Part shown: positions 1 to 11,056 of the stretch, piece after piece
How the letters are laid out: the number at the start of each line of letters is the position of its first letter
How positions within the stretch are numbered: position 1 is the first letter of the stretch
Assembly (NCBI GenBank): GCA_031288225.1
Contig: JAITRU010000039.1
Coordinates: 1-53,251, forward strand
Source of the DNA: Holosporaceae bacterium
Lineage (GTDB): Bacteria; Pseudomonadota; Alphaproteobacteria; UBA3830
Reading direction: 5' to 3'
DNA: 53,251 nt
Translations under genes and position numbers: made by a program
Notes under the pieces: model-generated
Database searches by the model: none
The model's input: the letters and a program-made list of their open reading frames with translations, nothing else
Told to the model about the DNA's origin: nothing

Positions 1-3
1 ATA

Positions 4-105
4 ATACCAAATCCCATCATCGATTAGCTATTGCCTGCCTGGCAGCAGCTGCCATAGAGCGTATTCTAGAAGCCGTTTGGACAATCTAAAATGAGATTTG
101 GTATA
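4..105. repeat. MITE-like repeat family 1A, copy 1 (TIR TACCAAATCcCAT...ATGaGATTTGGTA)
   Basis: About 100 bp sequence with inverted ends; nearly identical copy at 23461-23560. Confidence 0.8.
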
Positions 106-130
106 AGTTCGCTTTCTCAGCGTGATTGAG

Positions 131-165
131 TATAAACGCACTTTCAAAACAATTTATGTATAGCA
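131..165. repeat. Partial copy of repeat family 2 (right TIR, cgcactttcaaaacaatttatgtata)
   Basis: Matches right end of elements at 23566-23662, 28230-28336, 40620-40730. Confidence 0.6.
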
Positions 166-301
166 ATTCTTCACGCCGTTCGCAACAGGCCCCTATATTA
201 AATTTTTGACAAATGAGTAAACGAATGAAAAACTCGAGCACTTGGGTTTATCGGAAAGTCAATATCATCGCTCGCCGATGAAAAACCCTGATTCGCAAAC
301 C

Positions 302-1672
302 CTACTCTGCGTGCGGATTTTTTCTTTGGCGAACAAATAGCCTCATTGGAATCCCCTTAAAATTCAATGAGTTCCTTAAATGATTAAGCAGATATCTCTC
401 ATAGCTTTTGGGCAAATGTTCAACTCTATTAGCAAATATAGTAAAGGTAGGTGGTTTGCAGTTGGTTTGTGATACATATTTCAAGCGAATGGGCATGCCA
501 CCGGCCAATGGGGGCGGATTTTTAGCAATGGCTGTCTGGAGCCAACGATTTAATACTCCCGTTGATATCCTTTTATTCCACGCACCGTACAAATCCAAGG
601 ATACATTGAATATGCGTGCCAGTCCTTTTTTTTCTTTGGCTGATACTAGTAAACATGGCGCATCCGGCACCTGAGCAAATTCCTTTGGGATACGTTTCTG
701 TACTAACTGCAGAATTTCGTCTGGATTATGGACTGTATCGCTCTTATTCAAGGCAAATATTATAATTTTGCCCTCATCAAAAACCCGTGTGGCCATTGTA
801 ACATCCTGTTTTTCCAATGGAGCATTTATATCCATCAGCACCACCACGATATTAGCCTGTTTTACGTAGCGCCAGGCATCCAACACAGCAATTGACTCCA
901 GCGCATCGTTTATTTTTGATTTTTTTCTTTGGCCGGCAGTGTCTATGAGATATATCATTTGGTTTTTAAAATGCCAATGTAGCCCTATGGCATCCCGCGT
1001 GATACCAGCCTGCTCACCGGTCAGCAGTCGCTCTTCTCCAATTATTGCGTTGATCAACGATGATTTTCCAACATTTGGACGTCCAATAATGGCAATTTTG
1101 AGGCGATTATCCATTGTCGGCGTGATTGTGGCAGCAGCTGCACAGGCTGATTGTTCTTCACATTCTTTGCCTGGAATTTTTTCTTCTCTGGCCAGAGCCG
1201 CATATATCTCATCGAAACCGAGATTATGCTCTGCCGAAACGTAGATTCCTTCGCCAAATCCCAGGGACGTTGGATTACCTACAACGGCTCGCTTGCCTTC
1301 GGACTTGTTTTTTATGAGGATAATCTTCCGATTCCCTATTTTTTTCAGGATAGATCTTACCCAACCGGCAACTGCTCTGTCATACTCGGTAATATCATCA
1401 ATGGCATCTATAACAAGGAAAACAACATCTGATTCCCGCATAGCTGCAGCCGATTGTCCATTCATTAGCAAGGCCAATGCATTGCACGAAAATGGATCCA
1501 CACCGGGCGTATCAAATAATTCGAAATGGATGCCATAAAGATCTGCAGTAATGTTTTTTCTGTCTCGAGTTATACCAGGCACAGCTCCTACAATGGCCAG
1601 CTTTTGTCGAGCTAATCTATTGAATAATGTTGATTTCCCAACATTGGGTCTACCAATGATCGCAACTTTCAT
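302..1672 (-). CDS. der: Ribosome biogenesis GTPase Der (EngA)
   Basis: Two tandem G domains, both with GRPNVGKS P-loops, and a KH-like C-terminus. Confidence 0.95.
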   Translation of the reverse strand: MKVAIIGRPNVGKSTLFNRLARQKLAIVGAVPGITRDRKNITADLYGIHFELFDTPGVDPFSCNALALLMNGQSAAAMRESDVVFLVIDAIDDITEYDRAVAGWVRSILKKIGNRKIILIKNKSEGKRAVVGNPTSLGFGEGIYVSAEHNLGFDEIYAALAREEKIPGKECEEQSACAAAATITPTMDNRLKIAIIGRPNVGKSSLINAIIGEERLLTGEQAGITRDAIGLHWHFKNQMIYLIDTAGQRKKSKINDALESIAVLDAWRYVKQANIVVVLMDINAPLEKQDVTMATRVFDEGKIIIFALNKSDTVHNPDEILQLVQKRIPKEFAQVPDAPCLLVSAKEKKGLARIFNVSLDLYGAWNKRISTGVLNRWLQTAIAKNPPPLAGGMPIRLKYVSQTNCKPPTFTIFANRVEHLPKSYERYLLNHLRNSLNFKGIPMRLFVRQRKNPHAE

Positions 1673-2982
1673 CTATAAGCCACAATCGTACCACAATCCA
1701 GCAGAAGATACATGATGGCATCAGAAATTACCGGATTTGCTGCTATTCCTTCATCTGTTATCTTTGCCGTTTTTTTGATTTTCCCGTCATGGACTGATAC
1801 GAAAAACACATTACCTTCCTGAGATATCACGAAAATATTGTCTTTTATAAGCAGCTGTCCATACCAATCGGAAACTTTTCCGGAATCATCCAGTATTAAT
1901 TTCCTGCTCCAGCGCAGTTTTCCCGTTTTGTTGTTCAAACACAAAAGCTCACCGTTAGCATTTAGTAAAAACATGCTATTTCCACTGAGAATGGGAGTGT
2001 GAATTCCGCCATAATTGCAGCTCCAAAGCAAATACCCAGTCTTGGTTTCATGGGCAACCGTTTGTCCATTGGATGCAAAATATACAATGCCATCGCAGAC
2101 CACGGGACATGCTCTAGGATGCATAAAAGCCCTGGCTGCATTTGCCGCAAAATATTTTGGAAAAGTTGTGTTCCAAATTACATTGCCGCTATCCACCGCC
2201 AGCGCAAAAATTTCCCCAAATGGATAGGCAACGAAGACGATATCATCAGAAATGGCCACGCTGGCACTGCCGATGAATGTCGAATCCACGAGAACGCCAG
2301 AATGAGCCCAGGAAATTTTCCCGCTATTGATATCCACCGCCTGCAAACTGCAATTCTGACATAGGATAAAGGCCTTTCCACGATGGACAGTTATGCCATC
2401 TCCCTTCGACGGGGCTGGAAGTTTCAATCTCCAGAGAATTTTTCCAGTTCCGGCATCCAGACAGAAACATTCGGCAAAGCTAGAAGTAACAATTAATTTC
2501 CCCTGATCATGGGCAATGGCCCCACCGATTTGTCCATCTTTTTCTCGAATTGTCGTGCTCATGGTCCATATACGTTTTCCCGTTGTTTTATCAAGAGCAT
2601 ACAAAAGACCACCGGCATCCAGGCAGAATACCATGCCTCCAGCAACCACCGGAGCAGCTGTAGCTTTTATTGATACACATGATCCGTAATCCAAATCACT
2701 TGACCATAAACGGCCTAATTTCATGGAAAATTTGAGAGGATCATAACAGTGAGACGCATTAAAATGCGGCTGGGGATAATTTGAATTCGCCAGCAACAAT
2801 GAACTCACCGCCACAGGAATGGAATCCAGGTCGTCCGCATTTGCAACAGATGCTTCAGAAACTAACAAATGTTCACGCTTGCCATTGAGTTTAATCTTAT
2901 CTTCCGAACATCCAGCCATCAACAGAAAAAAGGAGAACGCAAAACAAAAACCAAATAACAGGGAAACATGCCTTCTACTCAT
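1669..2982 (-). CDS. bamB: BamB-like outer membrane assembly lipoprotein (PQQ beta-propeller repeats)
   Basis: Lipobox LLMAGC, repeated LDxxTGKxxW motifs, adjacent to der as in many proteobacteria. Confidence 0.85.
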   Translation of the reverse strand: MSRRHVSLLFGFCFAFSFFLLMAGCSEDKIKLNGKREHLLVSEASVANADDLDSIPVAVSSLLLANSNYPQPHFNASHCYDPLKFSMKLGRLWSSDLDYGSCVSIKATAAPVVAGGMVFCLDAGGLLYALDKTTGKRIWTMSTTIREKDGQIGGAIAHDQGKLIVTSSFAECFCLDAGTGKILWRLKLPAPSKGDGITVHRGKAFILCQNCSLQAVDINSGKISWAHSGVLVDSTFIGSASVAISDDIVFVAYPFGEIFALAVDSGNVIWNTTFPKYFAANAARAFMHPRACPVVCDGIVYFASNGQTVAHETKTGYLLWSCNYGGIHTPILSGNSMFLLNANGELLCLNNKTGKLRWSRKLILDDSGKVSDWYGQLLIKDNIFVISQEGNVFFVSVHDGKIKKTAKITDEGIAANPVISDAIMYLLLDCGTIVAYR

Positions 2983-3665
2983 TTTTTGTTTTCTCCTCCC
3001 TTATCATTTCCCGATGCTGCCTTGGCACCAATATAACTCGACAGCATTGATACTCTGCTCTTTTGACTTGCAGAAACTTCGGTATGAGCTGCAACTTTAT
3101 CCAGTAATTTTATGGCTTCGCCATGCTGGCCATCGTTTTCATGAATCATGGCCATCAGCTCCAACGCCATAAGCTTAAATGGCCGGTTTTCCTCCGTTAA
3201 TGGCTTTAGAATTTTGATCAAATTTTCCGGAGTATTCGTGGGATATGAGGCGTAAATTATTAGGGCAACATCTTTCCAAACCTGGTGAACTCCATGTTTA
3301 TGGGATAACTCCAACAGCGGTTTCAAATTTTCCTTGGCGAATTCATGTCTCATCATAAGTTCTCCAGATTTTATGATCTGAAGTATTGGCTTTAGTTCTG
3401 CCGGAGCATCTTCTAACAAACCTGACAGCAGCACATCATGCTTTACTCTGCTGTTTTGCATAATATTTACCAGAGCCGATGTTATATCCTCCCCCTTGGT
3501 TTGATTACGAACACGCAGCGACAGGTAAATTGCTATGCCAACGGCGATAGAGACGATGATTCCCAGTATCACGTGACTATGCCTAGTGGCGAACGCTAAC
3601 AGCTTGTCGCGTTTCAACTCTTCGTCTATCTCGATAAATATAGGATTACCCTTCTCATTTTTCAC
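2979..3665 (-). CDS. YfgM/TPR-like membrane-anchored protein
   Basis: N-terminal cytoplasmic segment plus one TM then helical repeats; position next to bamB-der. Confidence 0.65.
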   Translation of the reverse strand: MKNEKGNPIFIEIDEELKRDKLLAFATRHSHVILGIIVSIAVGIAIYLSLRVRNQTKGEDITSALVNIMQNSRVKHDVLLSGLLEDAPAELKPILQIIKSGELMMRHEFAKENLKPLLELSHKHGVHQVWKDVALIIYASYPTNTPENLIKILKPLTEENRPFKLMALELMAMIHENDGQHGEAIKLLDKVAAHTEVSASQKSRVSMLSSYIGAKAASGNDKGGENKK

Positions 3666-3840
3666 TGTACAAACTCCATTTTCTCGTAAAACTGCAAAAC
3701 ACTAGGATTGTAGAACATTTTAGCCACATATCCAACAGTGAACGAACAGATCCCATGGGTTTTTCATGAATTCCCAAACACATCCGTTAGATTTCTGTGT
3801 GATTTTTTCATATTTCGCATTCAACACTTTACATACGTAC

Positions 3841-5289
3841 TCATTCGCCTTGTTTTGCACGATCAGACTCAGACATTACTTCTTCAAAAACCTGAATGTA
3901 CCGGTCAATCATGGCACTGTTGTTGGCGAATTTTTCTGCCTGGCGATACCCTCGTTCCACCAAAGTTTTGCGCAGATTACCATCACTAACCATCGTCGCT
4001 ATGGCTTTTTCGATTTCATCAACGTTGATAGGATTGAAGAAAAGCGCTGCATTTCCAGCTACTTCCGGCAAACTTCCCGCCGTGCTGCAGGCAACCGGAA
4101 CACCGGCTGCCATAGCCTCGATTATTGGCATGCCAAATCCTTCGTAGATGGACGGGTGAATAAATGCCAGAGCGTTGGCCAGTACAACCTGCAAATTTTC
4201 CTTTGACATAAACCCGGAAAATATTACCCTATCCTCCATTTGTTTTTCCCGCACCATCTTTCTATAACTATCTATGGTACTACTACCGGCACCAACTAAA
4301 ATCAGCTTAAGATCAGATTTTGTGCCTTTCACATATTTTTCAAAAGCCAGCAATAATCTTTTGTGATTTTTATTTGGCCAGTAGTGCGATAAGTATATGA
4401 AATAATTTTGCGGAGTTAGATGATATTTGCTTAGAATAGCCTTGATTTCACGAGAAGTTAACTTTATGCCTCCATTTAATCTATTAGCCATCTGAATAGG
4501 GATTGCTCTAACTGAATTTGGATCTAATTTGAACACATCAACAACTCTTTTTCTTGAAAAATCAGAAACTGTTATTATTTTCTTTGAATTCTTAACAAGT
4601 GCATTAGTTCTAAACTCAGCCCACTTGGCTTTTTCCGGCGGAAAACAATTAGTATCATGATATGCCAGATCGTGTATGGAGGAAATCTTTGCCACAGCAA
4701 AGAAATCGTTGAACCACCCAAGCCCTGCTTCGGGATCCCAAAAAACATCACACTTATGATCCAAAAAAAGTTGATCGTAAAAAACCAACTGAATCAAACG
4801 ATCTTTGATGCGCTTATTGTTGATTTTTTGAAACATACTATGCAAAAATTCATCAAGTCCGTAGTTATAGCATGAAACGTCAACTTCAATCATCTTTACA
4901 TTTTTGAATGTAGCTAGTCTTTTGAAAATAGGATTAGTTACATCCTTGCGAATCAGGAGAATGAATCGCCAGTTAGTACGCCTCACTATCATACCCTGTA
5001 AAATATTTTCCGTAAGAGTTGCAACACCGCCAGAAGAACCGATGAACATAAGGCTAACCACAACGTCACGTGTAAATTCTCTAGGCCTAGGGTTCAACGA
5101 AGATATACGCTCTGTTGTAAATACATCGGAAATTTTCGATTTAAATGTGCACACTAGCATCAAAAAAAGAAAAAAAGCTAAAATAGTGATGAACGCCACC
5201 ATAAAAGTTATCAGAGCCAACACTCTCTGCTTTAGCTTTTGTCTAGAGTTTTCCATGCCAATGATACCTTTGTCGTTTGTATTATCCAT
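3841..5289 (-). CDS. Glycosyltransferase family 4/group 1
   Basis: C-terminal HPSIYEGFGMPIIEAMAAGVPVACSTAGSLPEVAGNAALFFNP signature; N-terminal TM. Confidence 0.9.
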   Translation of the reverse strand: MDNTNDKGIIGMENSRQKLKQRVLALITFMVAFITILAFFLFLMLVCTFKSKISDVFTTERISSLNPRPREFTRDVVVSLMFIGSSGGVATLTENILQGMIVRRTNWRFILLIRKDVTNPIFKRLATFKNVKMIEVDVSCYNYGLDEFLHSMFQKINNKRIKDRLIQLVFYDQLFLDHKCDVFWDPEAGLGWFNDFFAVAKISSIHDLAYHDTNCFPPEKAKWAEFRTNALVKNSKKIITVSDFSRKRVVDVFKLDPNSVRAIPIQMANRLNGGIKLTSREIKAILSKYHLTPQNYFIYLSHYWPNKNHKRLLLAFEKYVKGTKSDLKLILVGAGSSTIDSYRKMVREKQMEDRVIFSGFMSKENLQVVLANALAFIHPSIYEGFGMPIIEAMAAGVPVACSTAGSLPEVAGNAALFFNPINVDEIEKAIATMVSDGNLRKTLVERGYRQAEKFANNSAMIDRYIQVFEEVMSESDRAKQGE

Positions 5290-5292
5290 CAG

Positions 5293-6729
5293 CTAATATC
5301 CAGCGATTATACGATCAACAAGTTGGCTTGTCGTTGGGATGAAACCATTGGCATAGAATGGATCTTCTCCAAATCTATAGGCCTCATGCCCAGCAAATAT
5401 CAAGTTATTTTCTACATCCCCGCCGTGAGCTATGGCTTGCAGCGTTTTCTGAATGCAAAACGTGCGTGGATCCGGAATCTTCCCGGTGGATCCCCTGTGC
5501 TGGCACCAGCTGCTGAAACGACAAACACTCAGACAACAAACGCAACTTTTTTGATCCGAAACGATCTGCTTTGCCTGCTCCGGAGTAACAAAAACCAACG
5601 TCCCATCCGGAGTGATCATGGCTTCGGTAAATCCCTCCTGCATCCAGGCTTTTACATCATCTCTACGCGATGGATCAACATTAATTCCACGCCCAAGGAA
5701 ATTAATGATAAACGATGATTCTTCAACGATGGCCACCTGGCGATTCTGTCTCTCCAGCAAATCACCAAGCATTTTGTTATATACTGCGGACGAGTAAAAA
5801 CCGGTTGGGCTGAGACTCGTTAGTTTCACATCTCCCTTCTTCAGAGACATTAACTTCGAGTGCCATGCTTTTGCCACAGGATTTTCAGTGGTAATGATGG
5901 AACGAGTACCAAACTGGAAAGCAATTGGCATAATTTCCTTATTATCAAGATAATCCTCCCATTCCGACAGCCACCACACACCTCCTGCGATTATGATGGG
6001 TAAATGTTGAAGATTGAACTCATTCATCAATTTACGAATGGCAACAATCCGCAGGTAATTGTTTGCTGGTGTTAGTGGATTCTCTGCATTGGATAAGCCA
6101 TTATGACCTCCGGCCAACCAAGGATCCTCGTACACAACTCCCCCAAGAAATTCCGTATATTTTTTGAACGATCTCCGAAACAGAGCAGAAAATGCCCTGG
6201 CAGAGGACACTATTGGATAGTAATACGTACTAAATTTTGAGGCCAATTCTGCAAGGTTATAGGGCATTCCTGCTCCGCATACCACCCCGTGCACGTAACC
6301 ACCAACTTCCTGCAAAATTCCTTCGATTATTTCTTCGCAGGCTCCCATTTCCCATAGCGCATTCATGTGGATACGCCCTTTGCCACCTGATCTTTCTCGG
6401 GCTATTTTGGCCTGAGCAATTCCGCCAGCGATGGCGTAACGTATTAACTCATTCCGCCGTTCTGTCCTCAATTTGGCATGATATATTTGTGGCACCACAT
6501 TCCCATTTTCATCGTAGGAATCAGCATTAACGGCAGAGAATGTACCAACAGCTCCTGCGGCAGCCCAGGCTCCACAGGTTTCTCCGTTAGAAATAGATAT
6601 CCCCTTGCCTCCGTCTATCAGCGGTAAAACTTCTGATCCGGAAATGGTCTGTGATCTCAGATTTATCAAGGATATTTTCTCCAATAACCGACAGATAAAA
6701 CAAAACACACCAACATCACATAGGCACAC
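5293..6729 (-). CDS. Nitronate monooxygenase / 2-nitropropane dioxygenase-like FMN enzyme
   Basis: IIIAGGVWW, AGGHNG and FQFGTRS motifs; N-terminal start uncertain. Confidence 0.7.
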   Translation of the reverse strand: MCLCDVGVFCFICRLLEKISLINLRSQTISGSEVLPLIDGGKGISISNGETCGAWAAAGAVGTFSAVNADSYDENGNVVPQIYHAKLRTERRNELIRYAIAGGIAQAKIARERSGGKGRIHMNALWEMGACEEIIEGILQEVGGYVHGVVCGAGMPYNLAELASKFSTYYYPIVSSARAFSALFRRSFKKYTEFLGGVVYEDPWLAGGHNGLSNAENPLTPANNYLRIVAIRKLMNEFNLQHLPIIIAGGVWWLSEWEDYLDNKEIMPIAFQFGTRSIITTENPVAKAWHSKLMSLKKGDVKLTSLSPTGFYSSAVYNKMLGDLLERQNRQVAIVEESSFIINFLGRGINVDPSRRDDVKAWMQEGFTEAMITPDGTLVFVTPEQAKQIVSDQKSCVCCLSVCRFSSWCQHRGSTGKIPDPRTFCIQKTLQAIAHGGDVENNLIFAGHEAYRFGEDPFYANGFIPTTSQLVDRIIAGY

Positions 6730-6758
6730 AATAAAAAGCTTAGCACGGAATCATAACA

Positions 6759-8639
6759 TCAAGGCATTGGCGCTCGGCACATTTCTTTTATGGCAATTAC
6801 AGCATCGTTTATTCCAAAAATTTCCTGAGTACCATCCAAACGTCGTAGAGTAATTGTGTTATCCCTCACCTCTTCAGCTCCAATGATAGCAATCAGCGGA
6901 ACCTTAGACATTACGTGATTTCTAATTTTATAGGAAATCTTTTCGGCTCTAGTATCCAATTTTGCTCTAATATCGTTGTCTAGTAGTTTATCATGGAAAA
7001 CACCAGCGTATCTATCAAAATCATTGGTAATGTCGGCCACCACCACCTGCACAGGACTTAACCACAGCGGTAATTTTCCTGCATAGTTTTCCAGCAGAAT
7101 ACCAATGAATCTTTCCATGGACCCAAGGACAGCCCGATGTAGCAAAATCGGGTGGTGTTTTTCACCATCATCTCCCATATACCAAGCATCTAGACGCTCA
7201 GGTAGAACGAAATCCACCTGCAAAGTTCCACACTGCCAATCGCGACCTAGCTTATCCCTAAGCACAAACTCCAGCTTTGGACCATAGAAAGCTCCCTCTC
7301 CGCTATTTACAGTAAATTCCAATCCGGCTTCCGTGGTGGCTTGCTTAAGCAAACTCTCGGACTTATCCCAAACTGCATCCGTTCCAGCTCTAACCGGCGG
7401 CCTATCGGAAAATTTTACAGTAAATTCTTCAAATCCTAACTTGTTGTACACACTGGTCAGGAGATTGCAAAAACGCTTAGTCTCAGTATTAATCTGATCT
7501 GGTGTACAGAAAATATGTCCATCATCCTGTGTAAAAGCTCTCACCCTCATGGTACCATACAAAGCTCCAGATGGCTCGTTGCGATGGCAAATCCCAAATT
7601 CCGCCATGCGCAATGGCAAATCTCGATAGCTCTTGACGCTTTGGTTGAAAATCTGAATATGGCCGGGACAATTCATTGGCTTTATAGCTAAAACTTTGTC
7701 ATCCACAGATTCTGCCACAAACATATTTTGACGAAATTTATCCCAGTGACCAGACGCCTCCCAAAGGGACCTGTCGATCATCTGGGGAGTACCAACTTCC
7801 ACATAGCCGTCCCTTTGAATAAACTTTCGCAGAAAATTTCGCAGCGTCCGGTAGATGACATATCCATTCGGATGCCAAAAAATCGACCCGGCAGCCTCTT
7901 CCTGTATATGGAATAAATCCATATCTTTGCCAATTTTTCTATGATCTCTTTTTTCCGCTTCCTCAAGATTTACAATGTATTGATCCAAATTTTCTCTGGA
8001 AAACCAACTAGTAGCATATATTCTCTGGAGCATTTCCCGCTGAGAATCGCCTCGCCAATACGCGCCGGCCACCTTCATGAGACGAAAATGCTTCGATGCC
8101 ACTCCGGTTCTTGGCAAATGAGGCCCGCGACAAAGATCCATAAATCTATCCTCGTGTTTATAGATGGTAACCTCTGGCACATTTAGCTCCCTGATAAGCT
8201 CTACCTTAAACATTTCATCCTGCGCCATAAACATCTCAATGGCAACGGGAGTTGGTAGAATTTCCCGGGTAATTTTATAATTGGCGCAAATTATTTCCCG
8301 CATTTTATCTTCTATGGTGCCAAAATCATCCGGCTTTATCTGATGATCGCAGAGCACATCATAGTAAAATCCATTTTCTATGGTTGGGCCAATGGCGATT
8401 TTGACATTGGGATACAACTCCTTTATGGCGTGGGCCATAATGTGAGAGGTGGTGTGCCGCATGATATTCATGGCCTCTGGATGATCCTTGGCTATGATCT
8501 CCACCGAAGCAGTTACAGGAAACGTGGCCGACAGATCCATAGCAATTCCATCGACAATGATGGCAATGGCATTCTTATAGCCACCATTCTTAATAAAATC
8601 GAAACCTGAAACAGAATCATACATACTATCTACTCTCAT
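6759..8639 (-). CDS. thrS: Threonyl-tRNA synthetase
   Basis: MRHTTSHIMAHAIKELYP editing domain; MNCPGHIQIF and RAFTQDDGHIFC class II motifs. Confidence 0.95.
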   Translation of the reverse strand: MRVDSMYDSVSGFDFIKNGGYKNAIAIIVDGIAMDLSATFPVTASVEIIAKDHPEAMNIMRHTTSHIMAHAIKELYPNVKIAIGPTIENGFYYDVLCDHQIKPDDFGTIEDKMREIICANYKITREILPTPVAIEMFMAQDEMFKVELIRELNVPEVTIYKHEDRFMDLCRGPHLPRTGVASKHFRLMKVAGAYWRGDSQREMLQRIYATSWFSRENLDQYIVNLEEAEKRDHRKIGKDMDLFHIQEEAAGSIFWHPNGYVIYRTLRNFLRKFIQRDGYVEVGTPQMIDRSLWEASGHWDKFRQNMFVAESVDDKVLAIKPMNCPGHIQIFNQSVKSYRDLPLRMAEFGICHRNEPSGALYGTMRVRAFTQDDGHIFCTPDQINTETKRFCNLLTSVYNKLGFEEFTVKFSDRPPVRAGTDAVWDKSESLLKQATTEAGLEFTVNSGEGAFYGPKLEFVLRDKLGRDWQCGTLQVDFVLPERLDAWYMGDDGEKHHPILLHRAVLGSMERFIGILLENYAGKLPLWLSPVQVVVADITNDFDRYAGVFHDKLLDNDIRAKLDTRAEKISYKIRNHVMSKVPLIAIIGAEEVRDNTITLRRLDGTQEIFGINDAVIAIKEMCRAPMP

Positions 8640-8792
8640 TCATTTTATTGGAAAAAGCTCCAATCAGCATGCGCCAGTCTAGCATTTTTTTTGGCCGATT
8701 GCTCAACAAATTTTAGCTACATTGCCGCATGCGTAGTTCTGCATTATAATCGCGCTGTGCTTTTAAGTATGACAATCCGACGGGAACTCAAT

Positions 8793-9767
8793 ATGGCCAA
8801 TGTAATGTCTCCACGAACCATCATGAAATATACTTTGGAAAAAGCATTGGATGTTTTTAATTACCCGTTTTTTAAATTATTAAGAACGGCCCACGAAATT
8901 CACAGAAAAAATTTTGATGAACAGTCGGTGCAAATCAGCGATATTTTGAGCGTGAAAACCGGTGGCTGCTCCGAAGATTGCGCCTATTGCGCTCAATCCA
9001 CCAGAAACGGTATCAAAATGCCCAAGCAGCCCATGTTAGACCTGGAAACGGTGCTGGAAACAGCTCGCAAAGCCAAGGAGCGTGGCGCCAGTCGATTCTG
9101 CATGAGCGCATCCGGCCGCTGCTTATCCTCCGGGGAGGAATTCGAAAAAATATGCGAGATGGTAAGGTCTGTAAATGCCATCGGTCTGGAAACCTGCGTT
9201 ACACTTGGATTTTTGACGGAAGCCCAGGCCACCAAACTAAAAAAATCCGGACTAAACTACTATAATCACAACGTAGATACTTCTCCGGAATTTTATTCGC
9301 ACATCGTTTCTACCAGAACCATTGAGGATCGCATAAAAACCATAGAGATTGTGCAGAAGTCTGGCATCAGCGTGTGCTCCGGAGGCATTGTAGGCATGGG
9401 AGAAACCAATGAAGACAGAATTAAGATGCTGGTTTTGCTCGCGAATCTAGAAATTCAGCCCCGGTGTGTGCCCCTAAATAAACTGGTGAAAATTTCCGGT
9501 ACACGCGTCGATGATTCAAACCCCATCGACGACTTCGACTTCGTAAGAATGATCGCGCTGGCGCGCATTCTGATGCCGACGTCCTACGTGAAAATCGCTG
9601 CCGGACGTAACACGCTGTCCGAATCCACCCAGGCCCTGTGCATTTTCGCCGGGGCCAACGCATTGTTTTCCAGCGAAAAACTGCTAACCGTCGATAATAT
9701 AAAAGACAATGCCGATCGAAAGCTATTCAATAAACTAAATCTTCGCATAGAAAACCCGCAGATGTAA
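8793..9767 (+). CDS. bioB: Biotin synthase
   Basis: Radical SAM CSEDCAYCAQS motif and YYNHNVDTSPEFY; ORF extends upstream to 8691, start uncertain. Confidence 0.93.
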   Translation: MANVMSPRTIMKYTLEKALDVFNYPFFKLLRTAHEIHRKNFDEQSVQISDILSVKTGGCSEDCAYCAQSTRNGIKMPKQPMLDLETVLETARKAKERGASRFCMSASGRCLSSGEEFEKICEMVRSVNAIGLETCVTLGFLTEAQATKLKKSGLNYYNHNVDTSPEFYSHIVSTRTIEDRIKTIEIVQKSGISVCSGGIVGMGETNEDRIKMLVLLANLEIQPRCVPLNKLVKISGTRVDDSNPIDDFDFVRMIALARILMPTSYVKIAAGRNTLSESTQALCIFAGANALFSSEKLLTVDNIKDNADRKLFNKLNLRIENPQM

Positions 9768-9795
9768 TTTCAAAAAAAATTTAAGGAGAATCCCC

Positions 9796-11037
9796 GTGAG
9801 CCTAAAAAAAAGCATTGTCATCGTAAGTTTCGGCACTATGCTGGAATGGGCGGAATTCACATTTTTCGCCTACATGGCGGATTACCTGTCGAGTTTATTT
9901 TTTTCCGCCGATGACGTAACCTTCGCCCGTCTAAAAATTTATGGAGTGTTCGCTGCCAGCTATATCATGCGTCCGGTCGGAGCAATTATTTTCGGACACA
10001 TCGGCGACAAATACGGACGCAAAACACCCATGATAGCTTCACTTTTGCTAATGGCGTTGGCGACCTGCGGCATAGGAATATTACCGACCTATGACTCCGT
10101 TGGCAGCGTCTCCTCATTTCTTCTGATTATTTTGAGAATGATTCAAGGAATTGCGGTCGGCGGAGAATTTAACGGCGCCACAGTGCTACTCACAGAATAT
10201 GACAAACGTCATCCATTTTTAGCTGGCTCCTGGACTACTTTTGCGGCTTCGGCTGGCATGGCTCTCGGCAGCTTAGCCGCTACCATTGTATCTTTCTTTA
10301 ACAACAGCTTCCTGTGGAGAGTCCCATTTTTGCTGAGCTCCGCCATTGCGCTGGCCGCCGTGTATTTGCGCCGAGACATGAAGGAAACCGATGACTTCTG
10401 CCGAGCCAAAGAAAATAACGAACTGTTTGATGTTCCGATATCTGCAGCCTGGCACCATAATAAAGACGGCTTAGCCTGCACCGCTGCTTTTTCCATATTT
10501 GTTTCGGTTTTTGTTTACACCGGAAATGTATATTATAGAGCCATGGCAGTGAGTGTCGGCGGTCTGCCGGCAGAGCAGGCGGCGACGGCAATTACCATTG
10601 GGATCGTGTTGGACACCATATTAATTCCAGTCTTTGCTTGTTTGGCAGATAGATCTAATGGGTACAAATTGTGCTTTACTGGATTATTTCTTGCTTTAGT
10701 CTTGAGCCCTTTGATAATGTCTATGGCCATCAGCGGTAATTTCGCCTACACCGTATTGGGCCAATTGATATACGGTGTTCTGGACGCCATTGTCTCTGCC
10801 ACTGCGTTTACTATACTCCTAAAGCAATTCAAAACCGGTACGAAATACAGTGGCAGCAGTCTGGCCTGGTCCGTAAGTACTGCTATATTCGGAGGAAGTA
10901 CACTAATGATAAACGAATTTTTAGTGGGACATCTGGATCTACTCGTAGGTCCGGGATTATACATGTCGCTTAGTGCATTCGTTTGTCTAATTACCGTCGG
11001 ATATATCCGCAGGAAACAGGTGCTGTTGATAAAATGA
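9796..11037 (+). CDS. MFS transporter, metabolite:H+ symporter (MHS) type
   Basis: 12-TM ORF with RPVGAIIFGHIGDKYGRK motif; 28 nt after bioB, RBS aaggagaa. Confidence 0.85.
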   Translation: MSLKKSIVIVSFGTMLEWAEFTFFAYMADYLSSLFFSADDVTFARLKIYGVFAASYIMRPVGAIIFGHIGDKYGRKTPMIASLLLMALATCGIGILPTYDSVGSVSSFLLIILRMIQGIAVGGEFNGATVLLTEYDKRHPFLAGSWTTFAASAGMALGSLAATIVSFFNNSFLWRVPFLLSSAIALAAVYLRRDMKETDDFCRAKENNELFDVPISAAWHHNKDGLACTAAFSIFVSVFVYTGNVYYRAMAVSVGGLPAEQAATAITIGIVLDTILIPVFACLADRSNGYKLCFTGLFLALVLSPLIMSMAISGNFAYTVLGQLIYGVLDAIVSATAFTILLKQFKTGTKYSGSSLAWSVSTAIFGGSTLMINEFLVGHLDLLVGPGLYMSLSAFVCLITVGYIRRKQVLLIK

Positions 11038-11056
11038 CCACCAGGACTACATAAAA

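Noticed and set aside
5293-6729. Metabolic gene cluster with the neighbouring glycosyltransferase
   Set aside because: Adjacent genes on the same strand, but no functional link visible; treated as ordinary genes.
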